A stretch of 50,080 nt of DNA from an uncultured Bacillota bacterium. GTDB taxonomy: Bacteria > Bacillota_I > Bacilli_A > RF39 > UBA660. The stretch is taken from positions 1 through 50,080 of the forward strand of contig CAMOKF010000006.1 in NCBI GenBank assembly GCA_946617625.1, read 5' to 3'. Below the pieces are notes generated by a model. That model was not told the DNA's origin, made no database searches, and was given only the letters and a program-made list of their open reading frames with translations. A program made the translations under genes and the position numbers. Positions 9,501 to 21,958 of this stretch are shown here, one piece after another. Within the stretch, counting starts at the first letter, position 1; each line of letters begins with the position of its first letter.

Positions 9501-11953
9501 TTGAAAATGGTACTCCTAATACATCACAAGATAATGATGGAAAACTATATAGAGGTCATAGATATGTATTCTCTTTTGTAGGAGGACTTGATTTAAATAA
9601 AGATGGTATTACTGATTCTAGATATCCAGCCTCTGAGGATAAGGTTTTAAAATCTGAGGGAATAAATATTCCTAAACAAGCAGCTTCTATTTCAATGTAT
9701 CCTGCATCTAGTACTAATACTTCTATTACTATGAAATATACAATGTCTGATGTAGATAATGCTTTAGTTGGATCTAGTTTATCTGCTAATTTATATGATT
9801 CCGCTGGTACTTTATTGAATTCCAATACTCAAACTATTCAGAATACATCAACATTTAAAGATGTAACATTTACTAATTTTGGTAATAATGGATATTTGAA
9901 AATAGTAGCTGATTCTATGTTAATCAAAAATACTGATCCTACATCTTCAGTTTATTTAGATCAATATTTTGATGATAAATATACTTTACCTAATATAAGC
10001 TTTACTCATACTGAAGCTGTTAACCGTATTTTAATTTCAATTGATAATTATGATAAGTTATCGGAAGCTATATCTCATATAGCAGCTTTAAAGATTACAT
10101 TTACTTGTGAAGGAAATACTATTGTAAAAGATTTTGTTAAATTAAATGGTGATAATGCTGTTGTTGATATGTATGATTTATCTGAATTTATAGGTAAACC
10201 TATTAGTATAAGTATTTCTGCTTATTATGATAATGATTTAATAGGTTGGGTTCCTTCTACTGATTATGTTGCTTTACAGAGTGTTAAAGATATTTATGGT
10301 GGAGGAGATTACATAACTTTAAATAATACTGGTGGATTTGTTACTAGTGATATTGCTAGAGGATCTATCTATAGTATGACTACTGCATCTAATAAATTTA
10401 GATTGTCTCAAATGGGTACAACTTATAGATATGATATGTCTATGAATATAGGCAATGGTGGTATTAAAGATAATGGTACATACTATAATTTAAAACAACT
10501 AGCTACTAAGAATTTAACTTGTTCTGGTAATGATACCTTTACTTTCTATCAAATTAGGCCTGGAATTAGTTTAGAAAATGAAGATGGTGTTTTAGATGTT
10601 TCTCCTGCTATTCAAAGTGTTAGCTTTTTAGCTGAAGTTTATGGTTTTGGAGAATCAAATATAAGGGATTCTAAGATATATGCTCAATTATCATATACTG
10701 ATGATGTTGGTAGTTATATTACTAATACTGGAGATCCTTATGAATTTACTCTTAGCCAAATTAATTCAGGTGTATGTGAAATAAGTGGATTAACTCCAGG
10801 AACTTATTATGCATTACAGTTCTTTGCTTATGTAAGTGATGGTCAAGGTGGGTATACTTATACTCAATTGTATGACTTAGATGATAATTCAGAAAATAGA
10901 ATTTATTATTTTAGAACTTTATTAAGTGTAGGTATTTCAGATATAACTGCTACTTATAGACCTGTTTCTTATAGTGAAAAGAATATTTTAATTACTTATA
11001 GTTTGGATCGTATAATGGGTTATGACAAAATTGAATATAAACTATTTAAAGAGGTTATGGATCCGGTTACATTACAATATTATTATGAAGATACAGGTAT
11101 TAATATAGAACCTGATGTTGGATTTAAATATTCTATGACTAAGACTATTCCTTGTCCTCCAGGTAGTGATTTTGACTTTGGTTCTGTTTATAAAGTTGAG
11201 ATTACTCCATATGTTCAATCATCTTTAGATGGTGAATGGATAGCTTTGGATGAAACAATTGGTGTTCATAGATTTAATCTACGTACTTTGAGAAGTCCTT
11301 ATGTCGGAGTTACTGCTACTACATTTACTGGAGGAACTGTTACAGGTTCTGCTCTTGAATTTAAAGTAACACTTTATGATACTGATCAAGTAGTTGTTGG
11401 TGGTAAGTATTCTATTGAATTATATGAGTTAGATTCTGTTGGAACTGAAATTCCAGTAACATCTATATTTAGTGGTAATTACTATACTACAGATGTTCGC
11501 AGAAGAACATTTATAGTAGATAATCTTACTGAAGGTAAGAGGTATAGATTAAAGATATTCTATTATTTAGATATTAATAATACTAATTCACCTGTTTTGA
11601 ATACTTATACGTATTCTACAAGAGCATTAGATCCTGATAGTATAAGTGTAGGTACAATATCAGCTGTTGCTAATGCTACTAATAAATCAAAAATTGATTT
11701 GAACTTTGTTAATTCAAATAAAATAACTGATATAGATTATGTTAGATATATCATTTATAATTCTTTAGATGGTACATCTTATAATAATGATATTGCATTT
11801 AGTCCTATACCAAAGACAGTTAGTGGAACAACAATTTATTATATGACATTACCTGAAACATTAACTTCTCAAGGTATATATGTTGTTCAATTACAATTTA
11901 TTTCTGATGATAAAGTTGTTGATGAACAAGAAATTGATTATAGTTACTTTTAA
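6599..11953 (+). CDS. Giant membrane-anchored surface protein (1784 residues) of the F1-like ATPase cluster
   Basis: The N-terminal signal-anchor helix spans residues 5-25. A conserved-looking ectodomain (about 45-245) resembles regions of the 502- and 242-residue proteins of the same cluster. A charged K/E/Q-rich segment (about 259-281) and a Gly/Asn/Ser linker (about 281-305) follow. The remaining 1480 residues look like a chain of Ig/fibronectin-III-like beta-sandwich units; recurring ends such as LSPETSYSLI, LNPNTKYSVVV, LTPGTYYALQF and LTEGKRYRLKI are typical of the Fn3 F-strand region. No LPXTG signal or C-terminal membrane helix is visible, so the protein should be held by its N-terminus and extend far outside the cell. 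ATG 6599 is chosen over GTG 6590 because AGGGTG at 6587-6592 is then the ribosome-binding site. It is the first gene of the cluster. Its function is unknown; adhesion or force transmission are inferences. Confidence 0.8.
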   Translation: MKKKMFFIVVSVLLMIGATIYMAINVQQNSLKSFTRAGYILNTTSASSNEKNTDDNETIKYYFSDNTSYKNSFDNNVEFKDTNGKKVKVSEASFIHYDDDSIGLLKKGVILNLEDINDKVPIYYNLFEGTILEYNGGTYYVDNLGKQLKFKQFIVRVSENKYLLVSDNIKLKLDDNTSTTIKSNYVEISVIEEGILKIENKDTSYQTVASDALIILGDLSLNLDNGYFFYKEEPIVNLNSMIIDSDDNIDITPIEDIREQIEKEKKEEEEKNKQEQEQEQNNNNGGSAGNGGGGASGGDTTTPEIDAGSSSYQQTETEVVENQLVLPSATVSDVSVSANEFQGTITINDPDSIVTGSTYTTIVENSNNRVVYERESDAGVYTLDVYCDTLSPETSYSLISNIHYMKNDIEYTMDVVQQLFVTSSIGISIDKDYYSATELAFKVKIDDYSKVKSADVKLINSSGEVEDVQQVTEENAKGGDGLSVLFGSLNPNTKYSVVVDNILYEDTIVADVYSIEISAKTLKTKPTMGTPSFSIDKKSGLFTLKLNNMVDSNNGVDKYIYEVYDARTLADNPQPITTIEKTSLTSVDLAIDNSSIKRAIPYTYKVTALFYDNEKYIEYSTGYSNNMQMDGVASPTIEWSVNEEAGGITFESINGYITISDPAGTIDYDKPMTVVYTNSIGTTYSYTVTSGNAIIPFNKNNLRANETYTISLYASVNLMDNNPAIDYYHVGSVIVKTKATNALDVLFNVDTDSVTEAFSIQAKLLNVNDADNTLEASTLSELTFLLYDGPNTSGTLVKRIRKVDSDEREYYSTLKDAYYDKSFTITPSFFNLNGSDLSSEYYTIVITDAKDYTDFKNDIPLINSEVTVQVNGFMDDPDPDSKEWFSTTLIRNKDAGTYGKHNDDLDANTIVGIKVTANFDNTKHYGTYLNYFVWDYTYGEDNIVEIENQRQTLTFKPDGSIDSAYYWFENGTPNTSQDNDGKLYRGHRYVFSFVGGLDLNKDGITDSRYPASEDKVLKSEGINIPKQAASISMYPASSTNTSITMKYTMSDVDNALVGSSLSANLYDSAGTLLNSNTQTIQNTSTFKDVTFTNFGNNGYLKIVADSMLIKNTDPTSSVYLDQYFDDKYTLPNISFTHTEAVNRILISIDNYDKLSEAISHIAALKITFTCEGNTIVKDFVKLNGDNAVVDMYDLSEFIGKPISISISAYYDNDLIGWVPSTDYVALQSVKDIYGGGDYITLNNTGGFVTSDIARGSIYSMTTASNKFRLSQMGTTYRYDMSMNIGNGGIKDNGTYYNLKQLATKNLTCSGNDTFTFYQIRPGISLENEDGVLDVSPAIQSVSFLAEVYGFGESNIRDSKIYAQLSYTDDVGSYITNTGDPYEFTLSQINSGVCEISGLTPGTYYALQFFAYVSDGQGGYTYTQLYDLDDNSENRIYYFRTLLSVGISDITATYRPVSYSEKNILITYSLDRIMGYDKIEYKLFKEVMDPVTLQYYYEDTGINIEPDVGFKYSMTKTIPCPPGSDFDFGSVYKVEITPYVQSSLDGEWIALDETIGVHRFNLRTLRSPYVGVTATTFTGGTVTGSALEFKVTLYDTDQVVVGGKYSIELYELDSVGTEIPVTSIFSGNYYTTDVRRRTFIVDNLTEGKRYRLKIFYYLDINNTNSPVLNTYTYSTRALDPDSISVGTISAVANATNKSKIDLNFVNSNKITDIDYVRYIIYNSLDGTSYNNDIAFSPIPKTVSGTTIYYMTLPETLTSQGIYVVQLQFISDDKVVDEQEIDYSYF

Positions 11954-11974
11954 TAACTAGAAGGAGAGGATAAT

Positions 11975-13740
<1,766 letters not shown>

Positions 13741-13741
13741 T

Positions 13742-14491
13742 ATGGAATTAGTTATAATAATTGCTTTATTAATTTTTGTAGCTTTATTAATCCTAGTTAT
13801 GTTTTTCTTCCTTAAGAAGACTGTAGCTAAGGTTAATCAACAATCTAAAGATTTCTTTGTTGATAAGCTACAGGCATATGATGATTTAATAAGTGAAAGA
13901 GAAGAAAAACTAAAAGGATTAAAAAGGGATATAGAAAGAAAACAAAAACAATTATTATTGGAGCAAAAAAATACTCCTGTAAATACTTCTGTTTATCTTT
14001 ATGATACAAAGAATATCGACTATAAAGATGAGAAGATATTTAAGAAGATGAAAGAAGTAGATAAAAGGTTTAATATTGATACAGTAAAATTAGTTCAAAG
14101 ATTTGTTAAAGAACACTTTCAAAATGAATTAGTTTTGGAGTATAATAAATATGATAGCGTACGTAGACAATTTGATCAGAAGATGATTTTTAAATTAATA
14201 TCTATGCGTCAAAGTGAACAAGAAAAAGAAGTAAGAAGAATAATGGGGGAATTGGCTTATATAGTTGATGATTTTAAGAAAAAGTATAAGAGCTTTGATA
14301 TTAAGAAGTTCATTTCCTATTTTAATAAAATTATTGATGAAGCTGATCCTTATATTTATGTTTATGTTGGTTCTAAAGATGAAAATTATGATGCAATTCA
14401 TGAATTTATTAGAACTAAAGTTGATGAGAATATCTTTAGAGGTATATGCATCGTTTATAAAGGTAAACTTTATGACTATAGCCTAAAATAG
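13742..14491 (+). CDS. Stator-like protein, probable b/delta fusion of the F1-like ATPase
   Basis: 249 residues. One N-terminal membrane helix (about 3-25) is followed by a charged coiled coil (about 35-78, with ISEREEKLKGLKRDIERKQK) and then a soluble domain (about 100-249). The order membrane helix, coiled coil, globular domain is that of subunit b fused to delta (as in actinobacteria), or of a V-type E-like stalk anchored in the membrane. The last residues FRGICIVYKGKLYDYSLK resemble the C-terminal strand pair of delta subunits, which typically read GG-x-x-x-[RK]-x-G-D-K-x-x-D-x-S. It lies between the c-like and alpha genes, where atpF and atpH stand in normal operons. The assignment rests on architecture and position; sequence identity is low. 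Confidence 0.6.
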   Translation: MELVIIIALLIFVALLILVMFFFLKKTVAKVNQQSKDFFVDKLQAYDDLISEREEKLKGLKRDIERKQKQLLLEQKNTPVNTSVYLYDTKNIDYKDEKIFKKMKEVDKRFNIDTVKLVQRFVKEHFQNELVLEYNKYDSVRRQFDQKMIFKLISMRQSEQEKEVRRIMGELAYIVDDFKKKYKSFDIKKFISYFNKIIDEADPYIYVYVGSKDENYDAIHEFIRTKVDENIFRGICIVYKGKLYDYSLK

Positions 14492-14504
14492 GAGGTGACA
14501 TTTC

Positions 14505-16994
14505 ATGGAACAAGATTATGTAGATAAACAAATCGATGCCAAAATAATTGAAATTAATAATAATGATAATATCTATGAAATTGGTTCTGTTGTTAATGTT
14601 AGAGACTTCATAATTGAAGTAACTGGTATTAATAATGTAATGTTCTATGAAAAAATTAATATTGCTAATAAAGCAATTGGTTACGTTAACCGTATTAATG
14701 AAAATACTGTTACTGTTGCTGTATTAAAAATTGATTCTCCTATTAATGTGGGTGATATGGTTTATTCTACTAATGTTTTATACACTGGTAGTTATTCTCC
14801 TTCGTCTTTTGGTAGGGTTATTGATTTATTTGGAGTTGATAAATTATCTGGTAAGGTATTTAGTGATTTAGTTGATATGCCTATCGAAAGAAAGACTATT
14901 CCTATAATGGATAGAGGTACTGTTAATAGACCTTTACTTACTGGTATTACTGGTATTGATTTAATGTATCCTATAGGAAGAGGTCAAAGGCAGTTAATAA
15001 TAGGTGATAAGAGAACTGGTAAGACTCAAATTGGTCTTGATACAATTGTTAATCAAAAGAATCAAAATGTTTTATGTTTCTATGTAGCAATTGGTAAGAC
15101 TAAAAAAGAAGTTAAGAATATTTATTCTGAATTAATGAAGAAGGGTGCTTTAGATTATACTACTATAATTACTGCATTTAATGATGAGTTACCTCCAGTT
15201 ATTTCTTTAATTCCTTATTTTGCACTTAGTATTGCTGAAGACTATATGATGAAGGGTTATGACGTATTAGTTGTTATAGATGATTTAAAGAGACATGCTG
15301 AAGCATATCGTGAGATAAGTTTGATTTCTGGTAAGACTCCAGGACGTGATGCTTATCCTGCTGATATTTTCTATACACATTCAAGATTACTTGAAAAAGG
15401 TTGTCAACATAAGAATGGTGGTTCTGTTACTATTCTTCCAATTGTTGAAACTAAAGGTGGAGATATTACTGATTATATTTCTACAAATATAATATCTATT
15501 ACAGATGGACAAATAGTTTTATCTGAAAAGAGTTTCCAAAAAGGTGAGAAACCTGCTATCAATTATGGTTTATCTGTTTCTCGTTTAGGTGGAGCTGTAC
15601 AAGATAAAGAAATGAAGATTATTGGTTCTGCTGTAAGACGTAAGTTATTGAGTTATCTAGAAACTCGTAGTGTTTATGAGTTAGTTAATATGGATGAAAT
15701 GAGTTTTGAATTAAAGAACTCTTTCATGGAAGGTAAAATTATCTTAGGTAATATGATGCAATACAAGTTTAGTCCTAAGTCTCCTCAAGAGATGATGGAT
15801 ATGTTCATAGGTATTGTTGATACTGAAGAGGAAAGCGATGCTAATGAGACTAGTGAGATAATTGAATCTAATAATGAAGTTTTTGAAAATAATAATACTA
15901 TTCCAGAAGATGGATCTGTATTTGATAATAGTGAGGTAGTTTCTGATAAACCTAAGTTTGAGGTAAATCAAATGCCTGAAGAGGTACCTGTTAATCAAAT
16001 GCCAAAAGAATTACCTGTAGTTAATCAAATGCCTGAAGAAATAGTTGTTAATCAAATGCCTGAGGAAATTACTCAAGAAGAGGTTAATCAGGTAGTTGGA
16101 GATACTTCTGTAGAAGTTGCTATTGATGATAATGCATCAATTGATTCTACTGATTTTGTTCAACCTGAAGTTCCTAATGAAGTTAATAATTTGGAAACTC
16201 CTGTTGAAACTAATGAAGAAGTAGTTATAGATGACTCTGCAACTGTTACTCAACCTGAGGTATCAGAAGTTGTTGAATCACAAGCTTCTGAAGTTCCAGT
16301 TTCTGAAGAAGTTACAATTGATGATAGTAATGATATTACTCATCGAGAAGTAGCAGAAGCTGTTGAGACTGTACCTCAAGTAGAAGATGAAGTAGTTGTT
16401 GAAACTCCAGTAGAGCAAACTACATTTGTTTCTCCTGAAGATGTAATGTCTACTGTTGAAACAAGTGCTTTACCTACTACACCAGAAGATGATTATTCTC
16501 CTTTTGAAGGTTCTCAAATAGTATCTTCTGAAGAAGTCTCTTCTGCTGTTGATGAAAGAGAATTAAGAAGTGAATTTAATCCTATGGATTTAACTATGGG
16601 AGTTGAACAAGCTGCTACTATAGATAATGAGGAGCCAGAAATAATAAGAATGGAACCTGTAATAGTTGATTCAATACCTACTAATTTAGAAGATAATATT
16701 CCTGAAGTAGAAATGGATTCAACTATTAATATTGATACAGATATTTCTCAAAATGTTTCAATTGATAATCCTCAAACTGAAGAAGATGAATCAATTGAAG
16801 AAAGAAATAATGATTTAGATAATGTTTCTATAAACTATGATTTTGATACAGAAGAAGAGGAACCTCTATATGAAGAAGATTCTTCTAACTATATTGATAA
16901 TAAAGAAACAGATTCTTTTGATCCTAATAATTTTAATGTACATGTAAATGAAAATTTAGTTGAAGAAGTACATGAAGAGGAAGAAGTGATATAG
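14505..16994 (+). CDS. F1 ATPase alpha-like subunit with a 390-residue acidic repeat tail
   Basis: 829 residues against about 500 for AtpA. Residues 1-440 hold the N-terminal beta barrel, the nucleotide domain and a shortened C-terminal domain. Visible motifs are the P-loop GDKRTGKT at 167-174, the Walker B-like strand VLVVIDDLKRHAEAYRE near 253-269, PGRDAYP near 281-287, and LSVSRLGGA near 355-363 with the arginine that reaches into the beta active site. Residues about 440-829 form an acidic, Pro/Val/Glu-rich, probably disordered tail with repeats (four NQMPEE/NQMPKE units, then IDDS...QPEV units), absent from ordinary alpha subunits. The tail is in frame and ends one base before the gamma gene. 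It would be cytoplasmic and could bind partner proteins. Confidence 0.9.
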   Translation: MEQDYVDKQIDAKIIEINNNDNIYEIGSVVNVRDFIIEVTGINNVMFYEKINIANKAIGYVNRINENTVTVAVLKIDSPINVGDMVYSTNVLYTGSYSPSSFGRVIDLFGVDKLSGKVFSDLVDMPIERKTIPIMDRGTVNRPLLTGITGIDLMYPIGRGQRQLIIGDKRTGKTQIGLDTIVNQKNQNVLCFYVAIGKTKKEVKNIYSELMKKGALDYTTIITAFNDELPPVISLIPYFALSIAEDYMMKGYDVLVVIDDLKRHAEAYREISLISGKTPGRDAYPADIFYTHSRLLEKGCQHKNGGSVTILPIVETKGGDITDYISTNIISITDGQIVLSEKSFQKGEKPAINYGLSVSRLGGAVQDKEMKIIGSAVRRKLLSYLETRSVYELVNMDEMSFELKNSFMEGKIILGNMMQYKFSPKSPQEMMDMFIGIVDTEEESDANETSEIIESNNEVFENNNTIPEDGSVFDNSEVVSDKPKFEVNQMPEEVPVNQMPKELPVVNQMPEEIVVNQMPEEITQEEVNQVVGDTSVEVAIDDNASIDSTDFVQPEVPNEVNNLETPVETNEEVVIDDSATVTQPEVSEVVESQASEVPVSEEVTIDDSNDITHREVAEAVETVPQVEDEVVVETPVEQTTFVSPEDVMSTVETSALPTTPEDDYSPFEGSQIVSSEEVSSAVDERELRSEFNPMDLTMGVEQAATIDNEEPEIIRMEPVIVDSIPTNLEDNIPEVEMDSTINIDTDISQNVSIDNPQTEEDESIEERNNDLDNVSINYDFDTEEEEPLYEEDSSNYIDNKETDSFDPNNFNVHVNENLVEEVHEEEEVI
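15966..16075 (+). repeat. Four tandem AATCAAATGCC repeats in the alpha-like tail
   Basis: AATCAAATGCC starts at 15966, 15993, 16023 and 16050 with periods of 27, 30 and 27 bases. Each unit encodes NQMP[EK]E plus a short Val/Pro spacer. Looser IDDS/QPEV repeats continue to about 16370. All stay in frame. Confidence 0.85.
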
Positions 16995-16995
16995 T

Positions 16996-17766
16996 ATGGC
17001 TGTACGTAATGTTGTAAAAGTCATGAACTTTCACTCTCTTCTTCGTGTTGATAAAGCAAGAAAAAAAGCCGCTATGTATTTTGATACAGAAGAAGAGCTT
17101 TTTCGTATTATTAGAAAAATTATGTATAACAAGAATATTATTCTTGATAAGAAAGCTATTACTCCTAAGAGTGATGCTCCAATATTGAATGTTTATATTG
17201 GTAATGACTTAGGATTTTGTAGTGATTTCAACTTCTCAATAAATAAGGAAGTTAGATTGGATAGGGAACACAAAATTATTATTGGTAGAAAGATTCATGC
17301 TTATGATGCTACTGATAATGTTGAATTAGTTATTACTAAAGAAGACTTCTTCCACAAATTTGGTGATGTTGAAAAAATAATATATGATGCTATTATAAAT
17401 AGAAAATATAGAGAAATAAATGTTATTTATAACCATTATCATAATGTTAATAATCTGGAATTTACAAAGAAAAAATTATTTCCTGTAGACTATGATGAAG
17501 AAAGAGATAATGAAACTTTTGATGAAGATTTTGCTATGGAGACTGAACTTACTCCAATGTTAAATAACTTAATTGCATTATTTATTTGTTATGAATTAAA
17601 GATTTGTGAAATGAATAGTTATGCTGCTGAAAATGTTATTAGACAACAATTAACTAATCAGTCTTTAAAGAAAATTGATGAATTAGAAGAAGAGAAATTT
17701 AAAGAAGAAAGAAAATGGAAAAAACAAAAAGATTTTCAAAAGATTATTGAAAATTATAGAAAATAA
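16996..17766 (+). CDS. F1 ATPase gamma-like subunit (central shaft)
   Basis: 256 residues, slightly shorter than AtpG (about 285). The N-terminal helix with MNFHSLLRVDKARKKAAM would form half of the coiled shaft. NDLGFCSDFNFSI near 75-87 matches the family strand GLCGxxN. The C-terminal part (about 195-256), with AAENVIRQQLTNQSLKKIDE, corresponds to the conserved terminal helix in which AARMxAMxxAxxNA is usual. An acidic insertion at about 160-180 (YDEERDNETFDEDF) is atypical. The gene sits between alpha and beta as in all F1 operons, with a one-base gap from alpha. It is divergent but convincing by context; torque coupling to the c-like ring is inferred. Confidence 0.82.
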   Translation: MAVRNVVKVMNFHSLLRVDKARKKAAMYFDTEEELFRIIRKIMYNKNIILDKKAITPKSDAPILNVYIGNDLGFCSDFNFSINKEVRLDREHKIIIGRKIHAYDATDNVELVITKEDFFHKFGDVEKIIYDAIINRKYREINVIYNHYHNVNNLEFTKKKLFPVDYDEERDNETFDEDFAMETELTPMLNNLIALFICYELKICEMNSYAAENVIRQQLTNQSLKKIDELEEEKFKEERKWKKQKDFQKIIENYRK

Positions 17767-17786
17767 CTATGAAATGAGGTAGTTAG

Positions 17787-19920
<2,134 letters not shown>

Positions 19921-19937
<17 letters not shown>

Positions 19938-20646
19938 GATGATTTTTTCTAAAAAGAATATAAAATGGTTATTACTTATAATGATAATAATAGTAGTAAT
20001 TTTATTTATAACTTTAAGAAAAGATGAAGATGTTATTGTTGTTAAAGATAATGATTTATATATGTATTCTGATGGTATTAAATTAGAATATAGTGGAAAA
20101 ATATCTATTAATAAAACTAAAGATGAAATTTCTAAAATTTCTTTTGAAAATGAAGAAGCAGATTTAGATTCAACTCCTTTATATTATAGTGATATAGAAA
20201 AAGTAATATTTCCTAAAAATATGTCTATAGTTTATCCTTTAGAGGGTACTCAATATAAGATAAATTATTTTAGTGAAGCTTATAATGAATTTGATGAAGT
20301 TGTAGTAAAAGATAAGTTTGTAAAAAGAAGATTATTTGATTCTATAATTTATGATGGAAAAGACTTATATTTTATTACTACTAATTCTAAAGTTAGCTTT
20401 TCTGATAAAGTAATTAATCTTTCTAGATTATCTTATGTTATTGTTAATACTTTTAGTCAAACAGTATCTATTTATGATTATGAGAATGATAAATATACGG
20501 TTTATGAAGATGTTAATAGTGATGTTATTATTACTAATGATAAATTTAAAGTTAATGCTAGTTTAGATTTAATGTATTATGGAGATAGTTCTAGATTATT
20601 AATTAAGGATATTAGTAAGTTAATTAATTTACCTAAAGAAAAATAA
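19921..20646 (+). CDS. Single-pass membrane protein with ectodomain related to the cluster's surface proteins
   Basis: 241 residues: a basic cytoplasmic start, a membrane helix at about 15-35 and an extracytoplasmic beta-rich domain. The segment LYFITTNSKVSFSDKVINLS then YVIVNTFSQTVSIYDY lines up by eye with KYLLVSDNIK...NYVEISVIEEG in the 1784-residue protein and KYLIVAKSIT...SYLIVEIDKSG in the 502-residue protein. This suggests a common domain in three proteins at the two ends of the cluster. ATG 19921 is used; a TTG at 19918 is nearer to AAGGAGG (19904-19910) and could be the real start. A terminator follows at once. Function unknown. Confidence 0.65.
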
Positions 20647-20672
20647 GAAGTTCTATGAACTTCTTTTTCTTT
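20647..20672 (+). terminator. Intrinsic terminator closing the F1-like cluster
   Basis: GAAGTTC (20647-20653), TAT loop, GAACTTC (20657-20663) followed by TTTTTC. No earlier terminator was seen from 6599 onward, so the ten genes could form one transcript. Confidence 0.9.
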
Positions 20673-20720
20673 ATTAATTATAATTATTATGATAAAATAA
20701 GCATGTTTGGAGGGGATTAT

Positions 20721-21905
20721 ATGGATAAAGTAATTCTTATTAAATATGGTGAATTAAGTACTAAAAAGGGTAATAGAAATTTTTTTATTAATACTTTATC
20801 TAATAATGTATCTAATAAATTAAAAAAATATGATGTATCTATTATTAAGGATAGAGCTCATATGTATATAGAATTTAGGGATGAAGATTTTTCTAATATT
20901 AAGAAGGAAATTGATAAAGTTTTTGGAATTCATAAGTATAATGTTGCTAATATTGTAGATAATGATATTGAATGTATTAAAGATGTTGTTTTAGAAATGG
21001 TAATGAATGATAACCCAAATACTTTTAAAATTGAGACTAAAAGAAGTAACAAATCTTTTCCTTTAAATAGTTATGAAGTTAATAATGTTTTAGGTGGTCA
21101 TGTATTAAAGAATACTTCTAATATTAAAGTAGATGTTCATAATCCTGAATTACTTATTAAAGTAGAAATAAGAGATAATAAGACATATATTTATTCTAAA
21201 GAGTATGATGGAGCTGGTGGATATCCTTTAGGTACTCAAAAAATGGGTATGTTAATGCTTAGTGGTGGAATTGATTCTCCTGTTGCTGGATATCTTGCTA
21301 TGAAAAGAGGAGTACAACTAGATTGTGTTTATTTTGAAGCAATTCCTCATACTTCTATTGAAGCTAGAAATAAAGTTATAGATCTTACTAGAAAATTAGC
21401 TGAATATGGTAATAGTATTAATCTTCATGTAGTTAATTTTACTAAGATACAAGAAGAAATATATAGAAATTGTAAAGATGAGTATTGTATTACTATAATG
21501 CGTAGAATGATGTATAGAATTATGGATAGACTTTGTAAAAAGTATAAAGGATATGTAATAGTAAATGGGGAATCTATAGGACAAGTTGCATCTCAAACTC
21601 TAACTAGTATGAATGTTATAAATAGTGTTACTAATGTACCTGTTATTAGACCAGTTGCTTGTTTGGATAAGTTAGAGATTATTGATATAGCTAAAAGAAT
21701 AGATACTTTTAATATTAGTATATTACCTTATGAAGATTGTTGTACTGTATTTGTACCTAAACATCCAGTTATTAATCCTAGAATGGATACTGCTATATAC
21801 GAAGAAGAAAAGTTTGATTATGAATATTTAATAGATGAAGCGGTAGAAACTTTAAATACAATTAAAGTAGATAGTACTGATAATTCATATAGTGATTTAT
21901 TATAA
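20721..21905 (+). CDS. thiI: tRNA 4-thiouridine synthetase ThiI
   Basis: Sulfur transferase enzyme that adenylates U8 of tRNA for conversion to 4-thiouridine; in many bacteria it also serves thiamine biosynthesis. 394 residues: an N-terminal ferredoxin-like/THUMP region (about 1-165) and the PP-loop ATPase LSGGIDSPVAGYLAMKRG at about 181-198. The conserved CCTVFVPKHP segment lies near 346-355. No C-terminal rhodanese domain is present, as usual in Firmicutes where sulfur comes from a dedicated cysteine desulfurase (NifZ type); that partner is not in the window. ATG 20721 behind GGAGGGG replaces a longer in-frame opening that would overlap the preceding terminator. Confidence 0.95.
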   Translation: MDKVILIKYGELSTKKGNRNFFINTLSNNVSNKLKKYDVSIIKDRAHMYIEFRDEDFSNIKKEIDKVFGIHKYNVANIVDNDIECIKDVVLEMVMNDNPNTFKIETKRSNKSFPLNSYEVNNVLGGHVLKNTSNIKVDVHNPELLIKVEIRDNKTYIYSKEYDGAGGYPLGTQKMGMLMLSGGIDSPVAGYLAMKRGVQLDCVYFEAIPHTSIEARNKVIDLTRKLAEYGNSINLHVVNFTKIQEEIYRNCKDEYCITIMRRMMYRIMDRLCKKYKGYVIVNGESIGQVASQTLTSMNVINSVTNVPVIRPVACLDKLEIIDIAKRIDTFNISILPYEDCCTVFVPKHPVINPRMDTAIYEEEKFDYEYLIDEAVETLNTIKVDSTDNSYSDLL

Positions 21906-21910
21906 TTTTA

Positions 21911-21940
21911 TGTATTAATTTTTTATAATTTCACATCCTA
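21911..21940 (+). promoter_or_regulatory. Candidate forespore (sigma-G-like) promoter for the SASP gene
   Basis: TGTATT (21911-21916) and CATCCTA (21934-21940) are separated by 17 bases and resemble sigma-F/G -35 and -10 elements. The ribosome-binding site follows very closely (21946-21952), which weakens the case. Confidence 0.35.
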
Positions 21941-21958
21941 TATTTAGGAGGTGAAATT

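Noticed and set aside
9556-9825. Antisense frame within the giant surface protein gene
   Set aside because: Coincidental opening opposite a continuous, family-like coding frame; no start signals.
15966-16370. Possible CRISPR-like repeats
   Set aside because: Units are 27-30 bases with imperfect sequence, in frame within the alpha-like tail and lack spacers of constant length; they are coding repeats.
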